The position numbers and the translations under genes were made by a program. Shown here one piece after another: positions 33,465-45,000 of a stretch of DNA of 64,000 bases. Numbering within the stretch: the first letter of the stretch is position 1; every line of letters begins with the position of its first letter. The notes under the pieces are model-generated. The model made no database searches, was not told where the DNA came from, and saw only the letters and a program-made list of their open reading frames with translations. This DNA comes from Anas platyrhynchos (lineage: Eukaryota > Chordata > Aves > Anseriformes > Anatidae), in contig NC_092587.1 of NCBI RefSeq assembly GCF_047663525.1, positions 197,901,501-197,965,500 on the forward strand, written 5' to 3'.

Positions 33465-33470
33465 TTTATA
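33465..33470 (-). promoter_or_regulatory. TATA box of the four-exon gene
   Basis: The minus strand reads CCTTATAAAGCCC, 110 bp before the chosen ATG at 33,355. It would place the transcription start near 33,435-33,440 and give a 5' UTR of about 80 bases. It is conserved in the second unit. Confidence 0.55.
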
Positions 33471-33863
33471 AGGGACACCGTTGCCGTGGGTACCCCTCCG
33501 TGTCACAATGGCCTTTGGGTACGCATCACAATGCCCCGGTGGTTGCCATGGGGCCCTCAAGCCCATATGCTGGCAGACACCCCAGGGACACCGTCTCACA
33601 CACCCACAGCAGGATCTGCATTGGCAGGTACCTCTGGCTCCTTCCAGCCAGTGCCCCCGGCTCAGCCCCAGCTCAGTCTTTCTCAGGGCAGTTAGCTTAG
33701 CTCCCTAACTGCTCCCAGGTAACTGCGCGTTACCTGCTCTGCCAGGAGATGCTCTGCTCGGTCGTCCGCGTAAGCTTCCTGGCTCTTTTGCCTGACTGCC
33801 CACACATCAGCAGAGACTGCACTCGAGCTTGGACGCCCATCAGGCCACCCTGGCAGTGCAGCT

Positions 33864-33905
<42 letters not shown>
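33864..33905. repeat. (GGAGCA)7 hexanucleotide repeat
   Basis: Seven GGAGCA units are visible directly. They lie about 400 bp upstream of the TATA box of the four-exon gene. The count is the same in the second unit. Confidence 0.9.
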
Positions 33906-33907
<2 letters not shown>

Positions 33908-34228
33908 GATTCCTCCCGTGTCCGGGCAGCCAGAGGCCTGTGGCTCTAGGCACTGTGAAGTGCTCCCAGAGAAGGTGGGCTCCAGGGAGCCGGTGGAGCT
34001 GGCAGAGAGGTGGCTTGAGGCAGGCTCTGGCAGGGCTGTGAGAGGAAAGCCCTGGGCAGCCGCAGGACGAGTTCCTGCTCCTTGCTTTAAGAGCAAGCTG
34101 TGGAGGAGCTTTCAGCAGCAGAGCCACAGCTGTGCCACGCTGCTGTTTAGCCTGCAGCTTCTCTGGCTGCTGAAGCAGGTCCTATGCTTCAGAGTTGTGC
34201 CTGAAACAGTGTTGGTAACACAACGGTG

Positions 34229-34300
34229 TCTTTGCTGGAACAGGTTGCCCAGAGAGGCTGTGGCGTCTCCATCCTTGGAGATCTTCAGAAGCACAATCCT
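34229..34300 (+). mobile_element. Short CR1 fragment
   Basis: The frame reads CWNRLPREAVASPSLEIFRS, the conserved CR1 C-terminal stretch. Both ends are lost. Confidence 0.75.
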
Positions 34301-35051
34301 CGGAATTGTGCGTAAAGCTCGTCCTTTGGGGAGAAAGAGAAGGAATTGGAAAAACAACCCCAAAACTAGGGAAAAGGATAAAAAAGCACAGGTTAGATAT
34401 TGTCCAATTGTCTGGCCTGAAAAGCCATTAAAAGGAACTTTGCTCCTTTGGCCACAACGCAGGTCCGATGAAAATTCCCGCTTCAAGTTTACAGGTAAAC
34501 AATAAGACTCCTTTTCCGCAGGAGGAATCAAGTTATGCTCCCTCTAACCCTAACATTGCAGCCGAGGCAGCAGGAGCTGCACCAGCAAGGAAGTATATGT
34601 GTAAGTGTACGTGCTTGAGACAAAGTATTGGATCTGCTTGAGACAAAGTATTGCTGTGAAGGGAGTGACTCCTCACTCTAGAGTAACACTTGTAACAGTA
34701 ACAGTAGAAGTTGTTGTACAGCAGATACAACATGAGAATCCTGTAAGGGGATGGCCTGTCCCGAATGGCAAGGGGTAGTACTGGCTCTGCGGCAATAAAT
34801 GCAGGAAGGTGTTGCCCCTTGGCTGGAAGGCAGCTTGCACCCTGGGGGCAATAATTCCACATGTACCTATTACTGAAGACCCACAACGCCAAAGCCCCCT
34901 TGAGACCGCACGCAGAATTACGAGGACTCCACATAATCCTCTAGGAAACCGAACCAGGGAATTTCACTCACTGGAGAACTAGAAAATAACACTCTGCACG
35001 CAGTCCAGGCACTACGAGAGGAGCTAAGAAGCTTCTCAGAAACAGTACTTG
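34301..35051. other. Unassigned stretch before the ERV-L-like LTR
   Basis: No clear gene is seen. An 18-bp direct repeat (GCTTGAGACAAAGTATTG) occurs twice near 34,612-34,653. The part just left of the LTR could be the 3' internal region of the same element, but no retroviral motif is recognised. Confidence 0.35.
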
Positions 35052-35650
35052 TGTTGGGTCTGTCTGAGCTGGAGTCACCTTTTCCCTGCAGCAGCCCACA
35101 CAGTGCTGTGCTCTGCACTCGTAGCTGGAGCAGCACTGATATCGCTCAAGTGTTGTGTCTGTTGCTGCGCAGTGCTGGCACGGCATCAGGACTCCTTCCA
35201 AGCCCCCAAGAGCCAGCAGGCTGGGGGTGGGCAAGTGATGGGGAGGGGGCATTGCCAGGGCAGCTGACCTAAACCAACCAAAGGGATATTCCATAACACC
35301 TGATGTCACACTCAGCAATAAAAAGGGGGGCTCTCCTGGGGGAGGGGGCTGTTCCTCCTGAACAACCACTATGCGTTTTGAGGCCCTGCTTCCCAGGACG
35401 TGGCCGAACATCGCTCGTTGATGGGAAGCAGAGAATATTTTTTTTCCCTCTATCTGTGCTTCCGCACTGACTTATTGTTTCTCTTGTTTCTTTTTTTCCT
35501 CCCCATTCCCTTTCCCTTTAATTAAACCTTTCTCATCTCAAACCTCGAGTTCTCTGTGTTGTATTTTCTCCCCCTTCCTCTTTGAGGAGAGGGGGAGTGA
35601 GAGAGCGGTTGTGGTGGAGCTCAGCTGCCCACCTGAGTCAAACCACAACA
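35052..35650 (+). mobile_element. ERV-L-like LTR, sense
   Basis: This 599-bp element starts TGTTGGGTCTGTCTGAGCTG and ends AAACCACAACA. It contains ATTAAACCTTTCTCATCTC, a variant polyadenylation signal typical of avian ERV-L type LTRs, and a GAGAGAGCGG stretch near the end. No partner LTR or internal genes are recognised in the unit. The family name is from memory of avian LTR ends and needs a repeat-library match. Confidence 0.7.
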
Positions 35651-35826
35651 GGCCAACAGGGCTGCTGGTATTGGCTGTGTTCCCTGTTCGCTGCAAAGTG
35701 CCTGTGCACGTGGTGGGAGATTGCATCCCCAGCTTTCTCAGGCCCTGGAAGCAAATCCCCCAAAAGCGGAGCAGTGGCATCACGAGCGGAGCCCCGGAGG
35801 CAACCGCGGCTGTCTGAAAGGCAAGC

Positions 35827-36069
35827 ATCAAGAATGCGGACATGTCAGAGGAGGAGCAGCAAGATGCTGTTGATTGCGCCACTCAGGCCTTGGCGAAGCA
35901 CATCGAGAAGGGCATTGCTGCGCACATCGGGAAGGAATTTGACAAGAAATAGAATCCCACTTGGCACTGCAACACAGGAGGGAACTGCGGCAGCTACGTG
36001 ACTCCTGAGAGCACGCACTTCACCTACTTCTAGCTCAGCCAAGTTGCTATTCTTTTCGAGTCTGGTTAG
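35827..36069 (+). pseudogene. DYNLL (dynein light chain LC8) processed pseudogene
   Basis: An intronless frame starts at the fifth or sixth codon region of LC8: [20 protein letters not shown], then [36 protein letters not shown] and SQVAIL. LC8 is a dimeric hub protein of dynein and many other complexes. TAG codons replace the tyrosine after DKK (35,950-35,952) and a residue after TYF (36,031-36,033). The N-terminal codons and a couple of residues are lost. It is a retrocopy, dead in both units. DYNLL1 and DYNLL2 cannot be told apart safely here. Confidence 0.88.
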
Positions 36070-36322
36070 AACCACGGACTCCCACTGACACTTGCATCTG
36101 GTTACAGGACTTTGCTGGCTCCCATGGCTGGTTACTTCAGCCTTCCTGAGGAAACAAACCTTGATCTTCAAGGGCAATGGCAGGGATTATGCTATAGCAG
36201 AAGTTGTTACATTGTGGAAATATAAAGGAAAAATACCAACAAAATGTATTCATTGTTTTTTTTGTTTTGTTTGTATTTATTGTAATAATTGTAATATTGT
36301 ATAAATTGGGCCAAGCCCCAAT

Positions 36323-36710
36323 TTAAAATGTTGAAATTAAAAGAGTTGGATCCATACAAGTCCATGCATCTGGATGGGATTCATCCCAGAGTGCTTGGAG
36401 AGCTGGCTGACATCATTGCGGGACCTCTCTCAATTATTTTTCTATGGTCTTGGCAATCTGGAGAGGCCCCAGTAGAGTGGCAGCTGGCAAAAGTTGTACC
36501 AATTTTCAAGAAGGGCAAAAAGAAGACCCCGGTAATTACAGGCTTGTCAGTCTCAGGTCAGTGCCTGCTAAAATTAGGGAGAAGATTATCCTTGAAGTTA
36601 TTGAAGAGCGCCTGGGGGACAGTGCAGTCATTTCTCCCAGCCAACATGGGTTCACGAGGGTTAGGACCTGTTTAACAAATTTCATTTCCTTTTTAACAAT
36701 TTTGATTTCC
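36323..36710 (+). mobile_element. CR1 LINE reverse-transcriptase fragment, copy 2
   Basis: Nearly identical to 15,308-15,695, with KELDP in place of KDLDP and the same frameshift after KKGKK. Confidence 0.92.
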
Positions 36711-36718
36711 ATGGGCAG

Positions 36719-36990
36719 GCACGGCCCGCAGATGCCAGGCTGCCAAGCCCAACGTGCGGCCGCCAAGCAGGCGCCAGCTGCCAGAGGCTGCAGGAAGGCT
36801 CCAGAAGCAGCGGCAGCAGCCCGCGCAGGGGCAGCCACGACTGCAGGAGCCGCTCCTGGGCTGTGGGCTCAGGGGCAGACGCCTGCCCCTGCAGGGGATA
36901 AGGCAAACCCAGAGCCCAAAACCAACCCCAAGGGTACTGCATCCCCAACTTTCCTAGGCCCTGGAAGCAAATCCCCTAAAAGCGGAGCAG
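36719..36990 (+). repeat. Recurrent GC-rich module, copy 4
   Basis: Same orientation as copy 1 and nearly identical to it. It carries the same junction to the CR1 fragment. Confidence 0.6.
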
Positions 36991-37042
36991 TGGCGGCGTG
37001 AGCAGAGCCCCTGAGGCAACCGCGACTGTCTGAAAGGCAGGC

Positions 37043-37137
37043 ATCAAGAATGCGGACATGTCAGAGAAGAAGCAGCAAGATGCTGTTGATGGTGCCACTC
37101 AGGCCTCCCTGCCCACGCTGCTGGATGAGCTGCCCTA
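37043..37137 (+). pseudogene. Truncated DYNLL fragment, copy 2
   Basis: Identical in structure to 16,028-16,122: the LC8 start, then SLPTLLDELPY, then the retroviral LTR. Confidence 0.7.
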
Positions 37138-37614
37138 TGTGAGAAACACTCCGTAGCCAATAACTTAGGCTCAGGCGAGGATCTCAGTGAAGTAGTAATT
37201 TATTTGCGATTGCAATGGCGGGCGCCCCACAAGCAGGAGAGCGTGCCTACTAGTTCCAAAACACAGTTTATATACCTTTTGATGACAGGACCCTCCCCTG
37301 TTTCCCCACTGAGTGAGTAATCCAGGTTCACAATCTATCTGATGCTTCACAAACAACGCATGGCCTTCGGTTGCCGGCCTGTTAAATTTCAAATTTCTTT
37401 TGACGTTTTTACTGCTTGAAGGGGTAATGTTTCTTCCCTTATCTGACTTGACTTAACACTGCAATTTTCACCTAATATTGTCCTAAGGAATCTGGTTGTC
37501 TGCATTTTACAAGGTCGCCTGCTAAGCTTTCTCATCACTGTAAGCATATCTCAGTACCACATTCCTTCCCTCTAAACAATGTAACTCTGCAAAAACAACA
37601 TTTCTATTCCCACA
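37138..37614 (-). repeat. 3' LTR, copy 2 (477 bp)
   Basis: Same length and ends as 16,123-16,599; no indel between the copies was noticed. It lies just after the purine-rich tract on the minus strand. Confidence 0.85.
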
Positions 37615-37897
37615 ATTCCCCCCTTTTCTTCTTCATAAACTGTTGATTTTTGCAAAACCTTTCTCTAAGGTGTAATTTGGTAGATTTCTTCTTCTTTGCT
37701 TTCTTTGCTTTCCATCTCCTCATTATCACCTTATCTGAGTAAGGTGGTGGCTCCATGGTCATTTGTTTCAGTAGTGCGGTTTCAGTTAACCACTGTACTA
37801 GTCCTCTTACACAGGGGATAATGCAGCAACCAATGGCTGTCAAAACTCCTACTACAACTGCAATCAAGGATGTAAATATGCCTACTTTTTCTGCCAA
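37604..37897 (-). pseudogene. ERV env transmembrane tail, copy 2
   Basis: A 97-codon fragment with the membrane anchor and basic tail. It differs from copy 1 at two residues (KVG for KAG; KKAK for KTAK). Confidence 0.8.
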
Positions 37898-38199
37898 TTC
37901 ACTGGCAAGGGTGGTAAGCCTTTGAAGTGCTTTGAAGTGAGGCAGGATGCCATGGAGTATGAAATTCCCATTTTATTCCCAAGGCTTTTCCAAGTTTCCA
38001 CTTGACCAAGGCCTCCTCTGAGAGGTACACAATTAATAGTTGATTCTTCCCTATCATCGTTTTTTAACCTTAGGCTTCCAAATAATTATTAATACAAAGA
38101 ATAAGATGTACACTACTACTATAATAAACTCCTCTTGGGAGCACTTCAATTTGTTATAGGTCTGTCCTTTTTAGTTACCTGTGAAAATAAAGGGTTAGT

Positions 38200-39294
38200 T
38201 TACAACTGTAAGCTTTTATCCTGCTCAGAGTCTGTTACGAGATTTTTCTTTTTGATTTTAACTTTCAACAAGTCGTCTGTAGGAACAACTTCCCAGGCGC
38301 TAGGGTCGGTAGCTGCTTTCACTCGAGTATAGTGAGTCCAACCTTTTTCCGCAGCTCTTACAGCTGTTTCAGTGCTTAGCAGTACTTGGAATGGTCCTTC
38401 CCATTCAGGCCGAAGTTTTGATTCTTTCCAGGTGCGTATCAGGACCCTATCTCCTGCATGGAATGAATGTACTGGGAATTCCAAAGGCGGAGTTTGAGCC
38501 AACAGTCCACGAACCCTGAGAGATTCTAAGAAAGAAGATAATCCAGGCATATAATTTTTGAGGAAAATATCTTTAGTTTCAAAAACAGGTATCTCACCGT
38601 TTCTACCCAGGTACGGTAGTCCAAACAACATCTCATATGGTGAAACTCCTACATCTTTTCTAGAAGCAGTTTGAATTCTGAGAAGTGCTAAAGGTAAACA
38701 CTTTGTCCAGGGAAACTTAGTCTCTAAAACCAGCTTTGACGGATGTTTCTTTAATGTCTGATTCATTCGCTCCACTTTCCCTGATGAGGAAGGATGCCAT
38801 GGAGTATGAAATTCCCATTTTATTCCCAAGGCTCCCATGAATCCTTGTAAAACAGATGAAGGGAAATGACTTCCTTGATCTGAATCTGTATTTTCAACAA
38901 TCCCATATCTAGGGATTATTTGTTCCAGGATTACCTTTATCACCACACTAGCTGTTGCTGATGCTGAAGGAAAAGCTTCTACCCATCCTGACAAATGGTC
39001 AATCAACACCAGCAAGTACTTAAATCTGCCTACTTTAGGTGATTCAGTAAAATCGATTTGGATGCTCTGAAAAGGTTGAAGCCCTGGCTCCCGTCCGCCC
39101 AGGGGTTGTTTCCGTAGAGCCTTCTTATTCACTCGTTGGCATGCTATGCAACTATTACACGCTTGTTTAGCTACAGCGTACATGCCTATACGTATATATT
39201 TTCTTAATACGGTGTCACACATTGCCTGGACTCCCCAGTGGCTTCCTTGGTGTAGAACGGCTAACATTTCTCTCATTATCTGTTTGTTTACCAT
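38200..39294 (-). pseudogene. ERV integrase, copy 2, open frame but isolated
   Basis: One continuous 364-codon frame holds the zinc-binding region, the three acidic core residues and the C-terminal GPF-type region. The frame is open, but it starts internally at a non-ATG codon downstream of a stop. The rest of pol is dead, so expression as a mature enzyme is unlikely. The second zinc-region Cys segment reads CNSCIACQ. Confidence 0.88.
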
Positions 39295-39438
39295 TTCTCT
39301 CCCATCAGGGAGAGTCCACCGTCCTTCGGACTCCTTTGCTCCTAATTCCCTAAAGGCTTCTATTTCCTTTTTACTGAATATTTGCTTTTCAGGTGGAGGT
39401 TTTATTTCAGGTACAAGAAGCAGCTTTGCTTCTACCTC

Positions 39439-40287
39439 TCATTGCAAAGCTGCTTCTTTAGCCTTTTCATCTGCAATCCTGTTTCCCCATTTAACTAGGG
39501 AGTTTCCTTTTCGATGTCCTTTCACGTGCACCACAGCAACCTCCTCTGGTAGTAACAGACTTTCCAAAATCTGTCTAATTAATTCTTCATGAACCAATTC
39601 CTTTCCCTTCCTGTTTACTAAGCCCTTTTCTTCCCATATTTTTCCAAATGCATGTACCACCCCATATGCATATTGTGAGTCAGTATATATAGTTCCCTGT
39701 TTCCCTTTTAATTATTTTAATGCTTGATTTAATGCATATAATTCACAGGTTTGAGCTGACCAATTGCTAGGCCGTCTTCCCATTTCTTCGACATTCCCAT
39801 CCGGTCCTTCAATGATGCAATAACCATTACATCTCTTTCCTTGTACCACCTTAGAAGACCCATCTGTAAACAATATTTCCCCTTCCTCTAAGGGCACCTC
39901 TTGCAAATCTAATCTTACCTTTGCCTGGTAATTTATTAAATGTAAGCAGTTATGTTCCGTATTTATTGGATCCTCAATTCCCTTTGACAAGAAGGAGGCA
40001 GGATTCAAAACAGACTCTGTAGTTATAGTTAAATCATCCTTTTCAATTAGTATAGCTTCATATTTTAGTATTCTGGAGTCTGTCAGCCACCTTCCTGCTT
40101 TCTGAGTGAGAATAGCCTTCACTTGGTGAGGGGTAGCAACAATCAGTTGTCCTCCAAAGGTGAATTTCCTGCTCTCTTCTACTAATAAGGCAGTTGCTGC
40201 TACTGCCTGAATGCGTTCTGGCCATCCCTGGGATACAGGGTCTAATAATTTAGACAAAGACGCTACAGGTTTCTTTTTATCTCCCAT
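39439..40287 (-). pseudogene. ERV RNase H region, copy 2
   Basis: Same two frames and stops as 18,419-19,267. One visible change is PERIQA for PECIQA. Confidence 0.85.
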
Positions 40288-40531
40288 TCTTGGGTTAACA
40301 CCCCCAAAGCAGCACCCTCACTTACAGTTATAAAAAGATAAAATGATTTCTTTAGGGCAGGAAGAGCTAAGACTGGTGCTGTAATAAGGTCTTTTTTTAA
40401 AAAAAAATTTCCATTACTTCTTCTTCCTCTTTAATCCAGTTCAGTATATTAGGTTCTTCCTCCAATAATTTGAGATATAATTTCTCTGATTTCTGTGCAT
40501 ATGCTTCTATCCACAGTCTGCAATATCCAGT

Positions 40532-41581
40532 TCAACCCCCAAATTTTCTCAACTCTTTCTTTGTTTTAGGGAGAGGAAGTCGCACAATTCCCTGAATCCC
40601 CTCAGGGTTTACTCTCCGTCTGCCCTCAGAGACTACATGTCCCAAATACTTAACCTCTTTTTCTACACACTGTAATTTATCTTCAGATACCCTTAGCCCG
40701 TGTTCTCCTAAAAAATTCAGGAGTTTATTGGTGGCTTCTTTTACCTCCGATCTTTCTTCCCCAGATATCAATAAATTATACACATACTGTAACAACATCA
40801 CCCCTTCTGGAATCTGAAATGTTTCTAAAATCTTTTCCAATTCTTGCCCAAACAAATTGGGAGATTCAGTGAATCCCTGAGGCAAAGCAGTCCATCTATA
40901 TTGCTGTTTATGACCTGTCTCTGGGTCTTCCCATTCAAGTGCAAAAATGTATCGACTTTCAGGATCTAGTGGGCATGCCCAAAAGGCATCCTTTAAATCT
41001 ATAACATTGAACCATTTGTGCTCATAAGGGATTTTACTCATCAGGGTGTAAGGGTTAAGAACCACAGGGTGGTGCTTTCATGTTATCTTGTTAACTTTTC
41101 TCAGGTCTTGTACTAATCGGTACGAACCATCTGGCTTTCGTACTGGTCAAATTGGAATGTTATATGGTGACATACAAGGCTCCAAAAGACCATCTTTAAC
41201 TAAAGTTTGCACTATAGGTTTCAGGCCCATTTTTCCTTCACAAGAGATAGGCTACTGTCATTGTCTAACTCTTCCGCTCCCTTCTTGAACAGTTATCTTT
41301 AAGGGAGTTATGTTAAGCCCTCCTCGATTTCCTGCCCTTACCCATACCGTGGGATTTATTTCTTTTTCATCATTTTCTGTTAATAATTTCATTGCGACTG
41401 TTCTTCCTTTTTCACAGGTCTTCAATCATAATCCTAATTTGACTATTAAATCTCTCCCTAATGTTATATATGGAGTGGTAATTCGTGTCGAGAAAATGGT
41501 TGATATTAATAAAGAAGGGGGAGATTTAGGAATGTGGCCATGGGGGTTGGAAAACCCCATGAGTGAGACAACATTAGACTC
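40532..41581 (-). pseudogene. ERV protease tail and reverse transcriptase, copy 2
   Basis: The palm frame 41,065-40,532 translates identically to copy 1, including YVYN at the catalytic box. Upstream stops are also shared. Confidence 0.88.
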
Positions 41582-41956
41582 TTAACGATGAGGCCATCAG
41601 GAATATCAAAGAGTTTAGAGGGAACACAGGGTGATTCAGGAGACTCTGTGCAGTCTCCGGTTTCTTGTTCTCCAGCTGGTTCTCTTTTTCTCCAGCTGGT
41701 AAGGCATGGATGTTTCTGTGTGTTTGCTGTTGTTACATTCAAAGTTGTTTGACCAATGAAAAGTTGTTTTGAAAAGAACTGCTGTGGGGAGAAGGGGATA
41801 AGAGGGGAAACCGCCCTCAAGATAAAAAAGGCAGCACGATGAAGTTACATCAATAAAGAAGCAGGAAAAAGAAGTGAAGAGGAACAGGCTGGCAGAACGC
41901 AGACCAGGACGGTCTTTTGACACTTTGCTGTGCTGCAGGAGCGGGCTAGCTTGCAG
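41582..41956 (+). other. Possible LTR or promoter remnant, copy 2
   Basis: Same as 20,566-20,940: a TATA-like GATAAAAAAG and AATAAAG, without identifiable LTR ends. Confidence 0.25.
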
Positions 41957-42193
41957 CTTAACCTCCCTTGCCCCTGCTTTCAAGGGACTGGGAGGGTAAG
42001 GGGTGCATTGTCCCAGTGCATCCCAGCAACTCCTTGCACCTTCTGGCCGCTAGCAGCTCCTGGAAACTTCCCTCTCCGAGCTCTTGGCACCCCGATGGCT
42101 GCGTTGGCTTTCTGCCTGAGGAGCCCTGATGCCTTTGCTGGGAAGGGCATCCCTTCCTGGCCATGGTCTCAGCCAGGACTGTCTCTCCTGCAG

Positions 42194-42464
42194 AGGTTAG
42201 GCACAACGGATTTGGCCACATGGGACCGAAGAGGTGTCCTCGCACAGCCAGAGTCTGGAGGAGTCATCGTCTTTCCCAGGTGAGTGTGCTGCGTCTGCAG
42301 CCCATGGCTGGCGTCAAGGCCAGGGCACTGCAACTACTGAGTGTGGTGGCCTGGAATCACACTGCTGTCCTCTTCTTGCTTCCAGGATTGGGCTCTACAT
42401 TCCATCTGGAAGAGCTGCAGGGGGTAATCCAGTTCAAAGTCCTGAGAAGCAGGCTGAAAGCTGC
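42194..42464 (+). CDS. Candidate CCDC81-like exons joined to the inverted paralogue
   Basis: Exon a is 42,194-42,279 and exon b starts at 42,386, with the same splice sites as at 21,178 and 21,370. At about 42,465 exon b (…SPEKQAE) runs without a stop into the intron-derived start of the long-gene paralogue. A + strand frame stays open from 42,234 to 43,220 (328 codons). Confidence 0.4.
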
Positions 42465-42581
42465 CAGGGCGTGCCGGGGGCCGCTGCAGGGCAGCTCACA
42501 GCAGCACTTCTAGCGGGGACACGGAGCAGAATGGCAGAAATGGCCCAAGTAACTTGGCCTTTCTTCTCGCTTCTCTTGCAG

Positions 42582-44768
42582 ATGGAGAAGAAGCCGCAAG
42601 ACATCAAGACACTGCCTCACTGTGGGGTGAGGCAGGCCGAGAGAATCCAGCTGCCAGCCCTGCCGCCTTTGCCAAGGCAGGCAGCAACTCAGGCAGCAGC
42701 ACCCAAGCAAGTGCCTAAAGCAGAGACATCATCATCTGAAAAGGCCACTTGCAAGCTGCCCCCTCTGCAAGCAGCAGCCTCTGCAACTTCTGCCAGAGGA
42801 AGAGCAAAGGCATTGGGTACAGAGGCCCTCAGCCACCGAGAGCTTCTGCCACCTCTTCCATGCGTCTCTGCTGAGAGGGACAGGGCAGAGAGGGCAGAGA
42901 GGTGGGAACGTGTCCCACACAGCCCTGTGGCCCCTGCTGAGGATGTGGAGTACTCAGTACGGTCCTTCGTCTCCACAGTCATAAGAAATGCTGTAGCCAA
43001 GAGCAAGGCAAGGCTTTCTCCATCAGGCAGAGGTCCTAGGACCACAGGCCACAGAACACCACCTCTCCCCACAGCAGTGCCCTGGCATTTGAAGAAGAGC
43101 CGGCACCCTGCCCCACACAGCCCCACCGACTCTTTTACGGTGCTGCAGGACACAGCACTGTCTGTTGTGTCTGAAGCCATGTCAAAGGCGATGGCTAAAA
43201 TGCGGCAACAAGGCCAATGACCGGCAGCAATGGGGGACCCAGTGACAGCAACAACATGGGCAACACATGGGGTGCCCAGTGACAGCAACAAGATCAGCCG
43301 GCGTCCAGACTGACATGGAGAGCAGGTGGACCGCTGCTCTGCCAGCGTTCGATTGTCGGGGAGGTGCAAGAAAACCAACTGCCAGCAGAGACCATGCACC
43401 AGCCAGCCCAGGCAGGGTTGAAAAGCAAGAGCAAGAGAGAGCCCAAAACATCAAACCCAGGCAGGGGAGCAGCAAGGAGGGGACAAGCCAGGGCCGAGGC
43501 AGGCAAGAAAGCGGTCCTGTGGGATGGGACCAAGAGGAAGAGATTGTCGTCATCAAGTCCGCGATCAACCCCAGGTTTGCCAGACTCTTCCAGGAACCAC
43601 AGGCTTTTCCCCCGGAAGAAGGCAGCTCATCCAGCACCGTGGACAGGGAGGCCGCAGAAGAAGAAGCAGTAAACCCAACAAGCGCCTCTCTTGACTCATC
43701 AGAGTCCACGGACACTACACTGTCAGCTGCTTCCCTGGCAGAAGGTCCTGGGGAAGAGAGGCACGGCACGCCTCTCACAGCACCAGCACCAGCACCAGCA
43801 CCAGCAGCAGCAGAGAGGACGCCAGCGAGTCCTCTATCAGCCCCTATTTGCGAAGATGAGGGGTACAGAGCGCCTCCCCAGACACCTGGAGGTCAAGACT
43901 CAAAGCCATCAGCATGTCCCTGCCCCAGTGAGCACAGCACTGCGGTGCTGGTTGAGAGCCAGGGACGTGCACGACATGCCTCCAGTGTCTCTGAGGAAGA
44001 GCTGGATGAAACAGCCGAGATTGTCGTTGCTGCAGTGCTACTCCATTCTGTAGCCATCATGCAGGGAGCCACGAGCAAGGATCCAACTGCTCCCTCGGCT
44101 GCATAGCCCAGGGTGCCTCCTCCCACCCCAGAGCCTGTTGACTGTACAGCAGTTGATGAAACCGGAGCAGTGGCTACTCCCTTGGCTACGGTTCCTGGGC
44201 ACCAGGTAAGCCCAGCGCGTGTGGTGGTCTCCAGGCACCGAGGGCAGCCCGAGGCAGAAGCAGTGCGTGGGGTGTGCGTGCTGGGGAGCTGCCTGCTGCT
44301 CTCCATTCCCAAACGCCCCAGGCACAAGGGCTGACATCCCTTCCATCACCTACCTGTGCTCTTGCTCTCCCCATGCAGGTTGCTGCTGAGCAGGGAGGCC
44401 AAGCACAGTCCTCCTGCACCAGAGATACACCAGCAGACAAGCCAGCAACGTGCCAGAAACAAGAGCCGTCCCAGGGACTTTTGGATGGGCCTGTTCAGAG
44501 CAGCGAGCAGGAGCAAGGGCTAGGAAAACGCAGGGGGGATGGCTGGTCCTGGGCCACCCCTCCCCTTGGGTGCTGGTGCGGGGGGAAGGCAGGGGCTTGC
44601 CCATCACCCGCTCAGGCCCTAACCTACACCTCTCTGTCTCCCACAGGCATCCATGACCTCACACAAGCCCCGGCACACCAGCCACGGCCCGCCCACATCA
44701 GGAGACAGGCGCTTCAGGCTCTGCGCAGTGCTTTGTGCTGCAGCTTCATCGCAGAAGAGTGGGAGTAG
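42582..44768 (+). pseudogene. Inverted, decayed paralogue of the four-exon gene
   Basis: On the + strand, exon 2 starts at 42,582 after CTCTCTTGCAG (MEKKPQDIKTLPHCGV) and ends at 44,205. Exon 3 starts at 44,379 and exon 4 is 44,647-44,768 (GIHDLTQAPAHQPR... to EEWE, TAG). It has only two of the four helices (VRSFVSTVIRNA and EIVVAAVLLHSV), one SAGVQTD motif, and no internal 900-bp duplication. Lesions: TGA at 43,218-43,220 with a following frame change, TAG after PTAPSAA (44,104-44,106), and loss of the exon 3 donor (CAAG|GG in place of GT). Exon 1 is missing. It is more diverged than the two intact copies are from each other, so it is an older duplicate. Confidence 0.75.
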
Positions 44769-44912
44769 CAGCGCCCAGCTGCCAGCACCAGGAGGGCGCT
44801 CGGAGCTGTACGCTGACATCACTGAAAGGAACAGGACAGTGCCCCAGGAATTCAGATGCCCCTCCACATCCTGCCCCCAGCCTCAGCTCATCTGCAGCTG
44901 CCTTCTGCTGGG

Positions 44913-44918
44913 AATAAA
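44913..44918 (+). promoter_or_regulatory. Polyadenylation signal of the inverted paralogue
   Basis: GGAATAAAAGCTCAGG lies 144 bp after the final stop and is homologous to the signals at 29,077 and 51,884. Confidence 0.55.
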
Positions 44919-45000
44919 AGCTCAGGCAGAGTTTTGCTCCCAGTGCTCCTCTCTGTGTCGTTGATCTCAGGAGAAAGAGTGGTGCAGACCACGCCAACCT

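Larger units (their letters stand above)
37138..41581 (-). mobile_element. Endogenous retrovirus, defective copy 2
   Basis: Same structure as the copy at 16 kb, with the same deletions, stops and truncated 5' side. It differs by scattered substitutions, by lacking the 5-base integrase deletion, and by a changed T/A run near 40,391-40,409. Confidence 0.92.

Noticed and set aside
33287-33478. Start of the four-exon gene at 33,478
   Set aside because: The codon there is GTG and lies upstream of the TATA box, so it cannot be in the transcript. The first ATG downstream of the TATA box in the right frame is at 33,355.
38200-39294. The open integrase frame as a functional or domesticated gene
   Set aside because: It starts at an internal non-ATG codon after a stop, has no promoter of its own, and its openness is simply the absence of the later deletion seen in copy 1.
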